NCBI GenBank assembly: GCA_900545665.1
Contig: UQZU01000001.1
Coordinates: 1 to 64,000 of the forward strand
Length of the DNA: 64,000 bases
DNA from: an uncultured Collinsella sp.
GTDB taxonomy: Bacteria > Actinomycetota > Coriobacteriia > Coriobacteriales > Coriobacteriaceae
Direction of reading: 5' to 3'
How positions within the stretch are numbered: position 1 is the stretch's first letter; the number at the start of each line of letters is the position of its first letter. Positions 1 through 8,200 of the stretch are shown piece by piece. The notes below the pieces were generated by a model. That model saw only the letters and a list, made by a program, of their open reading frames with translations, did not search any database and was not told where the DNA came from. The translations under genes and the position numbers were made by a program.

Positions 1-50
1 TACGAGATGCAGCGTAGTCTCGTGGGCTCGGAGATGTGTATAAGAGACAG
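1..50 (+). other. Nextera i7 sequencing adapter (contaminant)
   Basis: These bases are synthetic. Positions 1-8 match the end of the Illumina P7 primer (TACGAGAT). Positions 9-16 (GCAGCGTA) are an 8-base index whose reverse complement, TACGCTGC, I recall as Nextera index N721. Positions 17-31 are the Nextera read-2 stub, and 32-50 are the 19-bp Tn5 mosaic end (AGATGTGTATAAGAGACAG). The contig therefore begins at an assembly end with an untrimmed adapter. Genomic sequence starts at 51. Confidence 0.97.
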
Positions 51-80
51 TGCTCCGCCTGACCGCTTTCAAGCTCGTTG

Positions 81-180
81 TGGGTCGAATTTGGGTCGAA
101 TTATTCCGCGTACTTTTCTTTCGTAAATCTATGAAAACATCAAATGACCTGAAGTTATATTGACTTCAATTTGGGTCGAA
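81..180 (+). repeat. Three copies of TTGGGTCGAA beside the attachment scar
   Basis: TTGGGTCGAA or a one-base variant occurs at 81-90 (TGGGTCGAAT), 91-100 and 171-180, just upstream of a tRNA 3' fragment. Short direct repeats beside an integrase core site are typical of arm-type sites bound by tyrosine recombinases, so these may belong to the end of an integrated element. No integrase gene is visible because the contig stops here. Confidence 0.4.
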
Positions 181-209
181 ATGTCTGAATGAAACAACGT
201 CGTAGCGAC

Positions 210-255
210 CTCATAACCCGAAGGTCGGTGGTTCAAATCCGCCCCCCCGCGACCA
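210..255 (+). other. 3' half of tRNA-Met(CAT): probable attachment-site scar
   Basis: The segment begins at a CTCATAA anticodon loop and continues through the anticodon-stem 3' strand, a variable region, a T-arm with GGTTCAAATCC, the acceptor 3' strand and an encoded CCA at 253-255. The 5' half is absent: the bases before 210 do not pair with the acceptor or anticodon strands. A tRNA copy that starts at the anticodon loop is what integration of an element into a tRNA gene leaves at one end. It could instead be the real gene damaged by assembly at the contig end. It is followed by a good terminator. Confidence 0.7.
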
Positions 256-265
256 TGAAACTTCA

Positions 266-296
266 GGTCGGAAGCATAAAAGCTCCCGACCTTTTT
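266..296 (+). terminator. Rho-independent terminator after the tRNA fragment
   Basis: A 10-bp stem with one mismatch (266-275 with 282-291), a 6-base AT-rich loop and a run of five T. It lies 11 bases after the CCA end, where a tRNA terminator would be. This supports the view that 210-255 carries the native downstream side of the tRNA locus. Confidence 0.85.
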
Positions 297-514
297 CTTT
301 GTCTAGGGGTTTCGGCATCTCTCGTTCTTTGGGTACCTCGAGGCGGGCAATCAGATAGATGCTTACGAGTATCATAGGGTCTTTTTACGTCGCGGTCGTG
401 TCTCGTACTGGTGCGCCGCTCTTTGTGGGACGTGTCACTTTGCCATAGGTTGTCCGGCGGCGGGGCGCAGGTCGTTCCCCGTGGCGTCGCTCCTTTCGAC
501 GCTACGCTGCCTGG

Positions 515-823
515 CTACTCGTTCCACTGGTGCTTTTTCATGTCGACGCAGCCGTTGTCTCGGAAGGCGACTCCTTCCTCCGTCAGTAGTGCTCGCTGGT
601 CGGGGAAGTTTGGCGCGAGGCGTCCCGCGTGGTTGACGACGCGGTGGCAGGGATAATCGCCGTAGCGATCCGCCTCGCTCAGCACCGCTCCGACCAGGCG
701 AGAGTTTTTCTCCCTGCCGATGAGGCGCGCTATCTGACCGTACGAGGCGACGCATCCCGCCGGAATCTCTGCCACGACGGAGAGAGTCTCATAAACCAAA
801 TCTTCGTCCAGGACTTTTCCCAT
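515..823 (-). CDS. MGMT-family alkyltransferase-like DNA-binding protein
   Basis: A 102-residue protein equal to the C-terminal DNA-binding domain of O6-methylguanine-DNA methyltransferase. The motif YGQIA (29-33) lies on the helix-turn-helix and PCHRVV (58-63) carries Cys59 at the place of the methyl-acceptor cysteine. Classic alkyltransferase-like (ATL) proteins have Trp here, so this stand-alone domain keeps the acceptor residue and could still be active. There is no N-terminal domain and no Ada regulatory part. The start at 823 is preceded by GGGAGC. Likely role: recognition or direct reversal of O6-alkylguanine damage. It follows the CBS gene on the same strand with a 174-bp gap. Confidence 0.82.
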   Translation of the reverse strand: MGKVLDEDLVYETLSVVAEIPAGCVASYGQIARLIGREKNSRLVGAVLSEADRYGDYPCHRVVNHAGRLAPNFPDQRALLTEEGVAFRDNGCVDMKKHQWNE

Positions 824-997
824 CGTATCGCTCCCGTGTTCGCTTTTGCCTTCGGGGGCGCGGCGCCGATCACCCGTGCTGCGATTTTCGCAGCTCCCCT
901 TACCGAAGCATCGAGGGAAAGCGCGTGCGTGTCAAGGTTGTCTGGTCCAGTTGCTGGCTCGATGCCTCGAGATGTTCGCCTCAAGTGCGACCTGCCC

Positions 998-1504
998 CTA
1001 TTGGAAAAGGATGCCGAAGATGTATTTGGTGATGGCGGAGCGGCGGATGACCCCCACGAGTTTGCCCTCGTCATCAACCACAGGAAGCTTCTTGAACTTC
1101 TTCTTCGCCAGCAGCGCGGCGACGCGGGCGATGCTCTGCTCGGGACGGGCACACACTACCTGGCGCGTCGCGAAATCCATGACGCAGCGATCCTTCAGGT
1201 CTTCGATGCGCTGCTCAAGGCTCTGATCGTCGAAGTACAGCATGGACGCGTCGCCGCCCGTGAAGATGGTGTGAGCGCGATGCTGCGCGATGGCTCCCAT
1301 GACATCGCCGTCGGAGATGAACCCGACCACCTGGTTGCGCTCATCGATTACGGGCATGCTGCTCACCTCGTTTTCGGCGAGCATGCGCACCACGTCGGAA
1401 ATCGTGCAATCCTGCGTGCAGGTGAACGGCTCTTCAATCATGATGCTCGAAACGGGCGTCCCCTCGAGCTCGAGCGGGATGCGCTCGGACAGAATCTCGG
1501 ACAT
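998..1504 (-). CDS. Tandem CBS-domain protein
   Basis: A 168-residue protein made of two CBS domains (roughly residues 18-80 and 108-166) with the usual pattern of conserved ends (SSMPVIDERNQVVGFIS; KKLPVVDDEGKLVGVI). CBS pairs bind adenine nucleotides and act as energy or ligand sensors. There is no catalytic domain, so the partner is unknown. The start codon lies 3 bases after the stop of the MFS exporter gene, and its ribosome binding site AAGGAGG sits inside the end of that gene. The two are surely co-transcribed, and the CBS protein may modulate that transporter. Confidence 0.85.
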   Translation of the reverse strand: MSEILSERIPLELEGTPVSSIMIEEPFTCTQDCTISDVVRMLAENEVSSMPVIDERNQVVGFISDGDVMGAIAQHRAHTIFTGGDASMLYFDDQSLEQRIEDLKDRCVMDFATRQVVCARPEQSIARVAALLAKKKFKKLPVVDDEGKLVGVIRRSAITKYIFGILFQ

Positions 1505-1507
1505 CGC

Positions 1508-2947
1508 TTATGCCTCCTTCGTTTTCGGTGCGGTTTTCTTGGTGCGCACGCTGAATATGGCGCAGATAAGGGAAACGAGGCCGATTGCCGCGCACACCTT
1601 GTAAGCGACGCCCGCGCCCACGGCGGTGGCTACTTGGATGCTCGCATCGACGCCGACCGACGCGGTGACGCTTGTCATGACCGTGATGATGAGCGCCGTG
1701 CACAAACCGCCGGCGACCTGGCGGCCGGTGTTCGCGATGGCGTTGCCGTGGGCGATCATGTCATTTTTCAAGGCATTGACACCCCATGTGTTCACCGGCA
1801 TGTTCGCGAGCGACTGGCCGGCGGACTGCAGCATGCAGAACAGCGCAACCACCAAGATGGGCGTGTTTACCGTCGAAAGCGAGAGCAGGAACAGGGCGCC
1901 GGTCATGAGGGCCAGGCCGACGATCGAGATGGCACGCGGACCGAACTTGTCGAACACCACGCCGGAGATAGGGCTGATGATGATGCCCACCGCCGCGGCG
2001 GGAAGCATGGCCATACCGGTTTCGAAGGCCGAAGCGCCAAGCGAGGTTTGCAGCAGCAACGGCAACAGCGTGTTGGTGACCAGGCTTGCGGCGTTGATGA
2101 GCGTGACGATGATGGCGGCCACGCGGAACTCGCGCGTCTTGAGCGTGCCCAGTTGAAGCAGCGGGTCCTCGATTTTGCCCTGGCGTACGACGAACAGCAC
2201 CAAGCACACGACACCCGCGACGATCGAGCCGAGCACCACGGGGTTGCCCCAACCCATCGACGAGGCGCTCGAGAACCCGTAGAGAAGTCCGCCGAAGGCG
2301 ATGGTGGAGAGGACGACCGAGGGCAGGTCGAGCTTGGGGTTCTTCAGCTCGCCCACGTTTTTCAGCATGAACACGCCCAGCACCAGCACGAGAATTGCGA
2401 GGGGGACGATGGCGCCGATCATGGTGCGCCAGCCGTACGTGTCGATCACCGCACCGCCTACGACGGGGCCGACCGCGGGACCCGCCGACATGACGATGCC
2501 CGCCATGCCCATAGCCGTTCCTCGTTTCTCGACGGGGAACACCAGCATGGGAACCACCGAGACAAGCGGCATGAGCACGCCTGAGCCCGCCGCTTGCAAC
2601 ACGCGACCGATGATGAGGAACAGGAAATCAGGGGCTGCGGCGCACAGCAGCGTGCCCAGCGCGAACACCAGCGTCGCCCCGAAGAATAGCGCGCGGGTGC
2701 TGAACTTGTCGATAAGGAACGCCGAAACGGGGACCATGATGCCGCTCACCAGCGGGTATATGGACATGATCCACTGGGCAGTCGAGGCATCGATGGCGAA
2801 ATCGGACATGATGACCGGCAGCGCAGGCGACATCACCGTTTGGTTCAGTAGCGCCAAGAAGGCACCCAGGACGACGACCGCGACGATGCGGATCTGGGTA
2901 CCGGTAATGCGCCCATTGGCGGGCGCGACCGTACAATTATCAGACAT
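1508..2947 (-). CDS. MFS transporter, DHA2 (EmrB/QacA-like) family
   Basis: A 479-residue membrane protein with about 14 predicted membrane segments. The N-terminal NQTVMSPALPVIMSDF is a DHA2 motif, followed by the motif A region and GPAVGPVVGGAVIDTYGWR (motif C of antiporters). This family exports drugs or metabolites in exchange for protons; the substrate cannot be told from the sequence. The start at 2947 has GAAGGA upstream. It is the first gene of a two-gene unit with the CBS protein. Confidence 0.85.
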   Translation of the reverse strand: MSDNCTVAPANGRITGTQIRIVAVVVLGAFLALLNQTVMSPALPVIMSDFAIDASTAQWIMSIYPLVSGIMVPVSAFLIDKFSTRALFFGATLVFALGTLLCAAAPDFLFLIIGRVLQAAGSGVLMPLVSVVPMLVFPVEKRGTAMGMAGIVMSAGPAVGPVVGGAVIDTYGWRTMIGAIVPLAILVLVLGVFMLKNVGELKNPKLDLPSVVLSTIAFGGLLYGFSSASSMGWGNPVVLGSIVAGVVCLVLFVVRQGKIEDPLLQLGTLKTREFRVAAIIVTLINAASLVTNTLLPLLLQTSLGASAFETGMAMLPAAAVGIIISPISGVVFDKFGPRAISIVGLALMTGALFLLSLSTVNTPILVVALFCMLQSAGQSLANMPVNTWGVNALKNDMIAHGNAIANTGRQVAGGLCTALIITVMTSVTASVGVDASIQVATAVGAGVAYKVCAAIGLVSLICAIFSVRTKKTAPKTKEA

Positions 2948-3467
2948 AAGCTTCCTTCGTATCTATTCGATTCTTCGCCGAAGGCGCGCCGGCCCACGGG
3001 CGAAATAACATGCACGTGCTATGCGTGCATCAGATACGACAGGAAGAAAGCGGCTGCTCAGAGCGCACTTGGGGAACAACAGGAGAGGCCCCGTATACCA
3101 GGGGCCGCCGAATTGCGATGTATGCTTTGGTCAAATCCTTCATAGCGGGGAGGTATTCTAGCAGCCGTCTTCGCCCCTTTCAAGGGATGTAACCCAGACG
3201 TTGATTTTCTTCACCGAGGCGCCATCGTTGACGGGTGGCGTGCTTCTCTATCGCCACACCGCGGGGCGAGGGAACGCCGCGGCGAGCTTGTACATCGGCT
3301 ATGTGTGCAGCTGCGAGCGTGTCGCCGGCGCGCGCTGGGCGCCAGTCCGATCCGGCCGACTCTTGCCGACGGTCGGTCGCCGTCCTCCTCCATCTCCGCC
3401 TGCTCTGTTTTTGCTCGGCTCCCTTGTCGTATCATGGACGGACGAGAATTGAGCGAAGGCGGTACGT
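2948..3467. other. Intergenic region between divergent genes
   Basis: 520 bp without a convincing gene between the divergent MFS exporter and the ArsC/Spx-like gene. It must hold both promoters. A small hairpin GGCCCC/GGGGCC lies at 3087-3106. The short open frames here lack protein-like composition and good ribosome binding sites. Confidence 0.6.
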
Positions 3468-3809
3468 ATGAACATCCAGATATTCGGCACGAAGAAAAGC
3501 TTCGATACTAAGAAGGCGCAGCGCTATTTCAAGGAACGTCGTGTGAAGTTCCAGTTCATCGACTTGAAGGAAAAGGGGATGAGCAAAGGCGAGCTCGAAA
3601 GCGTGGCGCGCGCCGTCGGCGGGATCGACGCTGTGATCGATCCAAAGGCGAAAGATGCCGACACGGTTGCGCTCGTACAGTATCTTGCTGCCGACCAGAA
3701 GTTCGAAAAGGTGCTCGATAACCAGCAGATTCTTCGTGAGCCCATCGTTCGCAACGGCCGCCAGGCAACCGTTGGCTACGAGCCTGACGTGTGGAAGGGC
3801 TGGGAATAA
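3468..3809 (+). CDS. ArsC/Spx-family protein without cysteines
   Basis: A 113-residue thioredoxin-fold protein of the ArsC/Spx/YffB family: the N-terminal IFGTKKSFDTKKAQRYF matches the family opening, and the ILREPIVRNG stretch (about 89-98) is the conserved ArsC/Spx block. The usual CxxC or single Cys after GTKK is replaced by SFDT, and the protein has no cysteine at all. It cannot be a redox-active arsenate reductase of the normal type. It may be a Spx-like regulator that binds RNA polymerase or an enzyme of unknown substrate. The start at 3468 has GAAGGCGG upstream. Confidence 0.75.
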   Translation: MNIQIFGTKKSFDTKKAQRYFKERRVKFQFIDLKEKGMSKGELESVARAVGGIDAVIDPKAKDADTVALVQYLAADQKFEKVLDNQQILREPIVRNGRQATVGYEPDVWKGWE

Positions 3810-3827
3810 AGCGGCTGGGAATAAAGT
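3798..3827 (+). repeat. 15-bp tandem duplication over the stop codon
   Basis: GGCTGGGAATAAAG occurs at 3798-3811 and again at 3813-3826. The first copy carries the stop codon of the ArsC-like gene. This is a recent slippage-type duplication with no effect on the protein. Confidence 0.8.
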
Positions 3828-3828
3828 G

Positions 3829-3870
3829 AAGCGCCCACGCCCGTGGTTTTATCCACGGGCGTGGGCGCTT
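3829..3870. terminator. Bidirectional terminator, 18-bp perfect stem
   Basis: A perfect stem (3829-3846 with 3853-3870) around a TTTTAT loop lies between the convergent ends of the ArsC-like gene and the IlvD/Edd gene, and probably serves both strands. Confidence 0.8.
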
Positions 3871-3998
3871 GCGTAAGACGTCTCTTGTCGTTTGAGCGGA
3901 GCGCCCCGGCGGCGCTGAACAACGCGCCCCGGTGACGTGGCTGAACTCGGGGCTCTTTGTGCCGCACATCTATGAGAGGGAATCGATGCGCACGGACG

Positions 3999-5777
3999 CT
4001 ACTCCATGTAGCCACCCTGGATGGCTGAAACTGCATGTTCGGTAAAGAACTTGAGCGTGCCGGAGGTGTAACGATTAGCCTTGGGCTTCCAAGCGGCTCG
4101 GCGCTCGGCCAGGACGGCGTCGACCTCAGCCGGCTCCATCTCCTTGCCGGCGATGCCCACGATGGACAGCGAGCGCTCGGGGATGTTGATCTGGATCAGA
4201 TCACCTTCCTCGATCAGGGCAATCGGGCCGCCCACGGCAGCCTCGGGCGAAACGTGACCGATAGCCGGGCCCTTGGAGGCGCCGGAGAAGCGGCCATCGG
4301 TGATCAGGGCAATGCTCGCACCCAGCTCGGGATCGCTGGCGATAGCCTCAGTGGTGTAGAACATCTCGGGCATTCCGGAACCCTTGGGGCCCTCATAGCG
4401 AATGATAACGGCATCGCCGGGCTTGACCTCATGCGTCAGGACGGCGTGAATGGCGTCCTCCTCGCAGTCGAACGGACGTGCCTTAAGCGTGGCCTGGAAC
4501 ATCTCGCGCGGAACGACGGTGTGCTTGACGACCGCGCCCTCGGGAGCAAGATTGCCGTGGAGGATGGCGATGGAACCGTCGGTGCCGAAGGCCTGGTCAA
4601 ACGGACGGATGATGTCCTCGCGCTTGAGATTCCACTTCTCAAGGTAACGACCGCACTTCTCGTAGTAACCGTTGTTCTTGAGGTCCTCGAGGTTCTCGCC
4701 GAGAGTCTTGCCGGTGACGGTCATAACGTCGAGGTGGAGCATCGACTTGATCTCCTCCATAATGCGCGGCACGCCGCCCGCATAGTAGAAGAACTGCGCC
4801 GGCCACTCGCCTGCGGGGCGAACGTTGAGCAGGTAGTGGGCGCCACGGTGCAGGCGATCGAAATCGTCGGCGGACATCTCGATGCCAAACTCGCGGGCGA
4901 TCGCGGGAATGTGCAGCAGCGAGTTGGTGGAACCGGAGATGGCGCCGTGGACCATGATGAGGTTCTCGAAGGATTCCTTGGTCACGATGTCGCGGGGGCA
5001 CAGGTTGTGCTCGGAGAGCCACACGGACTGACGGCCAGCCTCGCGCGCAAACTCACGCAGATCGGAGCTGGTTGCGGGCAGCAGGGCCGTGCCGGGGAGC
5101 ATAAGGCCCAGGGCCTCGGCGGTAACCTGCATGGTCGACGCGGTGCCCATAAAGGAGCAGGCGCCGCAGCTGGGACATGCGTTGTGCTTGGCAAACTCAA
5201 GCTCCTCGCGAGAGATCTCGCCGCGCTCGTAGCGGGCGGAAATCGCGCCGAGCTGCTCCAGGGTCAACAGATCGGGGCCGGCATCCATGACGCCGCCGGT
5301 AACGACGATGGAGGGGATGTTGATGCGACCCATGGCCATGAGGTTCGCAGGCAGGCCCTTATCGCAGCTGGCGACAAAGACGCCGGCGTCGAACGGGGTG
5401 GCCTTGGCATGAATCTCGATCATGTTGGCGATCATGTCGCGACTGGGCAGCGAGTAGTTAATGCCGTCGTGGCCCTGGGCCTCGCCGTCGCAGATATCGG
5501 TGCAGAAGTAACGGGCACCGTGACCGCCAGCCTCGGCAACGCCGGCACGGACCTCCTCGACCAGCTCGAACAGGCCGGCAGAACCCGGGTGCGAATCGCC
5601 AAAGGTCGACTCGATGATGACCTGCGGCTTGTCCAGGTCCTCGATCGTCCAGCCGGAGCCCAGACGCAGCGGGTCCATCTCGGGGCTGATGGTGCGGAAC
5701 TTGCCAGAACGCGGCTGCAGCTTGGCAACCAGGTCGGCTGCCTCCTGCTGAATCTGTGCCTTGGTCTTCTCGTCCAT
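3999..5777 (-). CDS. IlvD/Edd-family dehydratase, probably a sugar-acid (aldonate) dehydratase
   Basis: A 592-residue member of the dihydroxy-acid/6-phosphogluconate dehydratase family. Iron-sulfur ligands are visible as ICDGEAQG, ASCDKGLPAN and ACPSCGACSFMGTASTM. Family knowledge: members dehydrate 2,3-dihydroxy acids, including aldonates such as gluconate, galactonate or xylonate, to 2-keto-3-deoxy acids. The N-terminal block (WTIEDLDKPQVIIESTFGDSHPGSAGL) differs from biosynthetic IlvD. The neighbours are a GntP permease and an FCD regulator, not branched-chain amino acid genes, so an aldonate substrate leading to KDG is inferred. I chose the Met at 5777, which follows GAGGAG, over an upstream in-frame start. 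Confidence 0.75.
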   Translation of the reverse strand: MDEKTKAQIQQEAADLVAKLQPRSGKFRTISPEMDPLRLGSGWTIEDLDKPQVIIESTFGDSHPGSAGLFELVEEVRAGVAEAGGHGARYFCTDICDGEAQGHDGINYSLPSRDMIANMIEIHAKATPFDAGVFVASCDKGLPANLMAMGRINIPSIVVTGGVMDAGPDLLTLEQLGAISARYERGEISREELEFAKHNACPSCGACSFMGTASTMQVTAEALGLMLPGTALLPATSSDLREFAREAGRQSVWLSEHNLCPRDIVTKESFENLIMVHGAISGSTNSLLHIPAIAREFGIEMSADDFDRLHRGAHYLLNVRPAGEWPAQFFYYAGGVPRIMEEIKSMLHLDVMTVTGKTLGENLEDLKNNGYYEKCGRYLEKWNLKREDIIRPFDQAFGTDGSIAILHGNLAPEGAVVKHTVVPREMFQATLKARPFDCEEDAIHAVLTHEVKPGDAVIIRYEGPKGSGMPEMFYTTEAIASDPELGASIALITDGRFSGASKGPAIGHVSPEAAVGGPIALIEEGDLIQINIPERSLSIVGIAGKEMEPAEVDAVLAERRAAWKPKANRYTSGTLKFFTEHAVSAIQGGYME

Positions 5778-5885
5778 AATGCTCTCCTCTTTTGGTTTGA
5801 ACGGTTGTACCAATCGTTGGTTAATGAATCAGGTGAAAATGGGTACCGAGCGATGCACTCGGTGAAAGATGCTTAGCTACGCGAA

Positions 5886-7247
5886 CTAGGCGAAGAACGA
5901 AATCACCAGGGCGCAGGCAAGACCCGAAAGGCCGATGAGCGTCTCCATAACGGTCCAGGACTTGAGGGTTGTCTTCTCGTCAATCTCCAGGAACGAGGAG
6001 CACATCCAAAAACCGGCATCGTTGACGTGCGAGAGGGCCGTGGCACCGCCGCAGATAGCAAGACAGATAGCGGCACGCATGAGCACCGAGGCTCCTGCAA
6101 CCGCGGGCATGGCGGCCATAATGCCCGATGCCATGGTCATAGCGACGATGGAGCTGCCGACAGAGGCACGCACCATGACGGCAATCAAAAAGGCAACGAC
6201 CACCAAAGGCAGTGGTGAGGCCTCGAGCACAGGGCCGATAACCTGCCCCAAGCCGCAGTCCTGCAGCATCCAGCGAATGACGCCGCCACAGGCGATAACC
6301 AGCAAGATCATGCCGACGGGCTTAAGAGAGCGGTCGAGCAAGGCCTTGAGCTCGGCGCCGGAGTAGCCGCGGCGCGCGCCCAACAGATACATCGCAACGA
6401 GCGTGGCGAGCGTCAAAGCGACGAACGGCTTGCCCAGGAAGGCAAGGATTGAGGCGACCTGCCCGGGCATGGAGATGTAAGAAGACAGCGTGCCAAGCAG
6501 AATTAGGCAAAGCGGCGTGAGCACGATCGCGAGCACCATGCCAAAGGAGGGAAGCTCCTTGTCGTCACTCGCCCCCTCGGCGGAAGTGAAATGCTCGGGA
6601 ACGTCCGTAAAGATGCGGCCGCCCACGTTGCGGCCCCACACGACGCCGGCTACCGCCATGGCGATGAAGGCGGTGGGGATACCGACGAGGATCATGGTGC
6701 CCAGGTCGACACCGAGCGTGCCGGCGACCAGAACCGACCCGGCCGATGGCGGCACAAACGCATAGCCAGCGGCAAGTCCCGCGAGCAGCGCGATGCCATA
6801 GTAGAGCGTCGACTTTTTGGTCTGCGATGCCACGCTAAACGCAAGCGGAATCAAAACGACCACGCCGGCCTCAAAGAACACCGTAGTGCCGATGACCAAA
6901 CCGGTGATGCCCAGCGCCCAGCTGGAGTGGCCCTGGCCAAAGGTATCAATGAAGGTCTGGGCGATCTTCTTGGCGCCGCCGCTCTCCTCCAAAATCTGGC
7001 CAAACATCGATCCCAGGCCAATGAGCAGGGCGATGTTTTGCAGCGTGGTGCCCACGCCCTTGGTGACGGTGTCTGCCACCATGTCGAGCGGCATGCCGGC
7101 ACCGATACCGATCACGAGCGCCGAGACCATCATCGACAGCACGGGGTGCAGCTTGAACTTGATGATGAGCGCAAGCAGCAGCGCGATGCCCACGATGGCG
7201 GCGATGACCAGCCTGGTGGGATCAGCCATAAACGTTGGGTCTGACAT
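5886..7247 (-). CDS. gntP: GntP-family gluconate/aldonate:H+ symporter
   Basis: A 453-residue polytopic protein (about 12-14 membrane segments) with GntP signatures: the GLGSMFGQILEESGGAKKIAQ region, the FFEAGVVVLIPLAFSVA segment and a C-terminal ALSHVNDAGFW motif. GntP proteins take up gluconate and related sugar acids with protons. It is the first gene of a unit with the dehydratase (108-bp gap). The start at 7247 follows GGAGG. Upstream lie repeated GTCTGATG sites and one AACGG direct-repeat element, so local and global control are both likely. Confidence 0.88.
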   Translation of the reverse strand: MSDPTFMADPTRLVIAAIVGIALLLALIIKFKLHPVLSMMVSALVIGIGAGMPLDMVADTVTKGVGTTLQNIALLIGLGSMFGQILEESGGAKKIAQTFIDTFGQGHSSWALGITGLVIGTTVFFEAGVVVLIPLAFSVASQTKKSTLYYGIALLAGLAAGYAFVPPSAGSVLVAGTLGVDLGTMILVGIPTAFIAMAVAGVVWGRNVGGRIFTDVPEHFTSAEGASDDKELPSFGMVLAIVLTPLCLILLGTLSSYISMPGQVASILAFLGKPFVALTLATLVAMYLLGARRGYSGAELKALLDRSLKPVGMILLVIACGGVIRWMLQDCGLGQVIGPVLEASPLPLVVVAFLIAVMVRASVGSSIVAMTMASGIMAAMPAVAGASVLMRAAICLAICGGATALSHVNDAGFWMCSSFLEIDEKTTLKSWTVMETLIGLSGLACALVISFFA

Positions 7248-7260
7248 CTTTCCTCCAATT

Positions 7261-7353
7261 CATCAGACCTTTTGAATTCGTCTGATGACTATAGCGTGTT
7301 TTGGAATGGTCTGATGTTTCATTTTGAAATTTGTTCGAAATACATCTGATGTA
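7261..7353. promoter_or_regulatory. Operator cluster (CATCAGAC/GTCTGATG) between gntP and its regulator
   Basis: CATCAGA at 7261-7267 and TCTGATG at 7281-7287 form an inverted repeat. GGTCTGATG recurs at 7309-7316 and TACATC-T-GATGTA at 7341-7353 is an odd-centred palindrome. FadR-type GntR regulators bind short palindromes in divergent promoters, so these are the probable sites of the FCD regulator encoded next door, controlling both gntP and itself. Confidence 0.7.
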
Positions 7354-7358
7354 TTTGG

Positions 7359-7388
7359 TAAACGGTCGTATTTGCGCTGCGAACGGTA
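7359..7388 (-). promoter_or_regulatory. AACGG 21-bp direct-repeat element upstream of gntP
   Basis: AACGG at 7361-7365 and again at 7382-7386, with TCGTATTTGCGC in between. The element matches the same-spaced sites before the GH105, GPH transporter, uxaC and ebgA genes, in the same orientation relative to the minus-strand gene. It starts about 112 bp upstream of the gntP start codon. Confidence 0.6.
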
Positions 7389-7481
7389 TATCTAAGCCGC
7401 CCGACTCAAATCCAGCGGCCAATATCGCATCCGTGGTGCGCTAAAATAGCTCAGATGAATTTTGTAATGAAAGGTATAGCT

Positions 7482-8174
7482 ATGGCCCGCGCCGAATCGG
7501 GACTCCCCGAGCAAATATCGGAGAAAATCATTCAATTGATTCTGGATGAACACCTTGAGCAAGGAGATCGTCTGCCTAAGGAAACCGTGCTGGTCGAGCA
7601 CTTGGGTGCCGGCAGGAGCACTGTTCGCGAGGCCATGAAGTTGCTGCAGTCGCGCAATATCGTGCGCATTAAGCAAGGTTCGGGCACCTATGTGGCGTCA
7701 AACCCCGGCGTTGCCGACGACCCGCTGGGCTTTACCTTTATCGACGACAAGCAGCGTCTGGCGCGCGACCTACTCGAGGTGCGCTTTATGATCGAGCCGC
7801 AGATGGCGCGCATGGCGGCCGAGCACGCAACCAACGACCAGGTCATCTGTATCAAAGAGCTCTGCGACGAATCCGAGCACCTGGCCGAGGCCGGTGAGGA
7901 TTACTCCGCCGCCGACACCGCGTTCCACAATGCCATTGCCGAAAGCTGCGGCAACCTCGTTGTCCCCCGCCTGATGGGCGTGCTCAAGGCATCTGTCCCC
8001 CTGTTTATTGACGTGACCGGCAAAAAGCTGGTTGAGGAGACCATCCGCACCCACCGTGGTGTGGCCGATGCCATCGCCGCGCGCAACCCCACCGCGGCGC
8101 ACGACGCGATGTATTTGCATCTGGTGTACAACCGCAACATGATCGCAGAGGGCACGCAGGAACAGAGCGAATAA
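7482..8174 (+). CDS. FadR/GntR-family regulator with FCD domain
   Basis: A 230-residue regulator. Residues 1-75 form the winged helix-turn-helix (GDRLPKETVLVEHLGAGRST and VRIKQGSGTYV are the GntR signature). Residues about 95-220 form the all-helical FCD ligand domain, with the metal-binding pattern of DTAFHNAI plus later His in TIRTHRGVADAI and YLHL. FCD regulators sense sugar acids and are usually repressors released by their ligand. The gene is divergent from gntP, and probable operators lie between them. I chose the ATG at 7482, preceded by GAAAGG, over the Met at 7455. Confidence 0.85.
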   Translation: MARAESGLPEQISEKIIQLILDEHLEQGDRLPKETVLVEHLGAGRSTVREAMKLLQSRNIVRIKQGSGTYVASNPGVADDPLGFTFIDDKQRLARDLLEVRFMIEPQMARMAAEHATNDQVICIKELCDESEHLAEAGEDYSAADTAFHNAIAESCGNLVVPRLMGVLKASVPLFIDVTGKKLVEETIRTHRGVADAIAARNPTAAHDAMYLHLVYNRNMIAEGTQEQSE

Positions 8175-8200
8175 ACGTCCGCGCGGCAAGGGCGGGATCA

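Noticed and set aside
179..255. A complete tRNA-Met gene
   Set aside because: The 5' acceptor, D-arm and 5' anticodon strand do not match or pair; only the 3' half is present.
629..2584. A 651-codon frame opposite the MFS/CBS genes
   Set aside because: Low-complexity His/Arg/Asp-rich shadow of real minus-strand genes.
3087..3106. Terminator in the MFS/ArsC-like gap
   Set aside because: The stem is only 6 bp, there is no T run and the genes diverge here.
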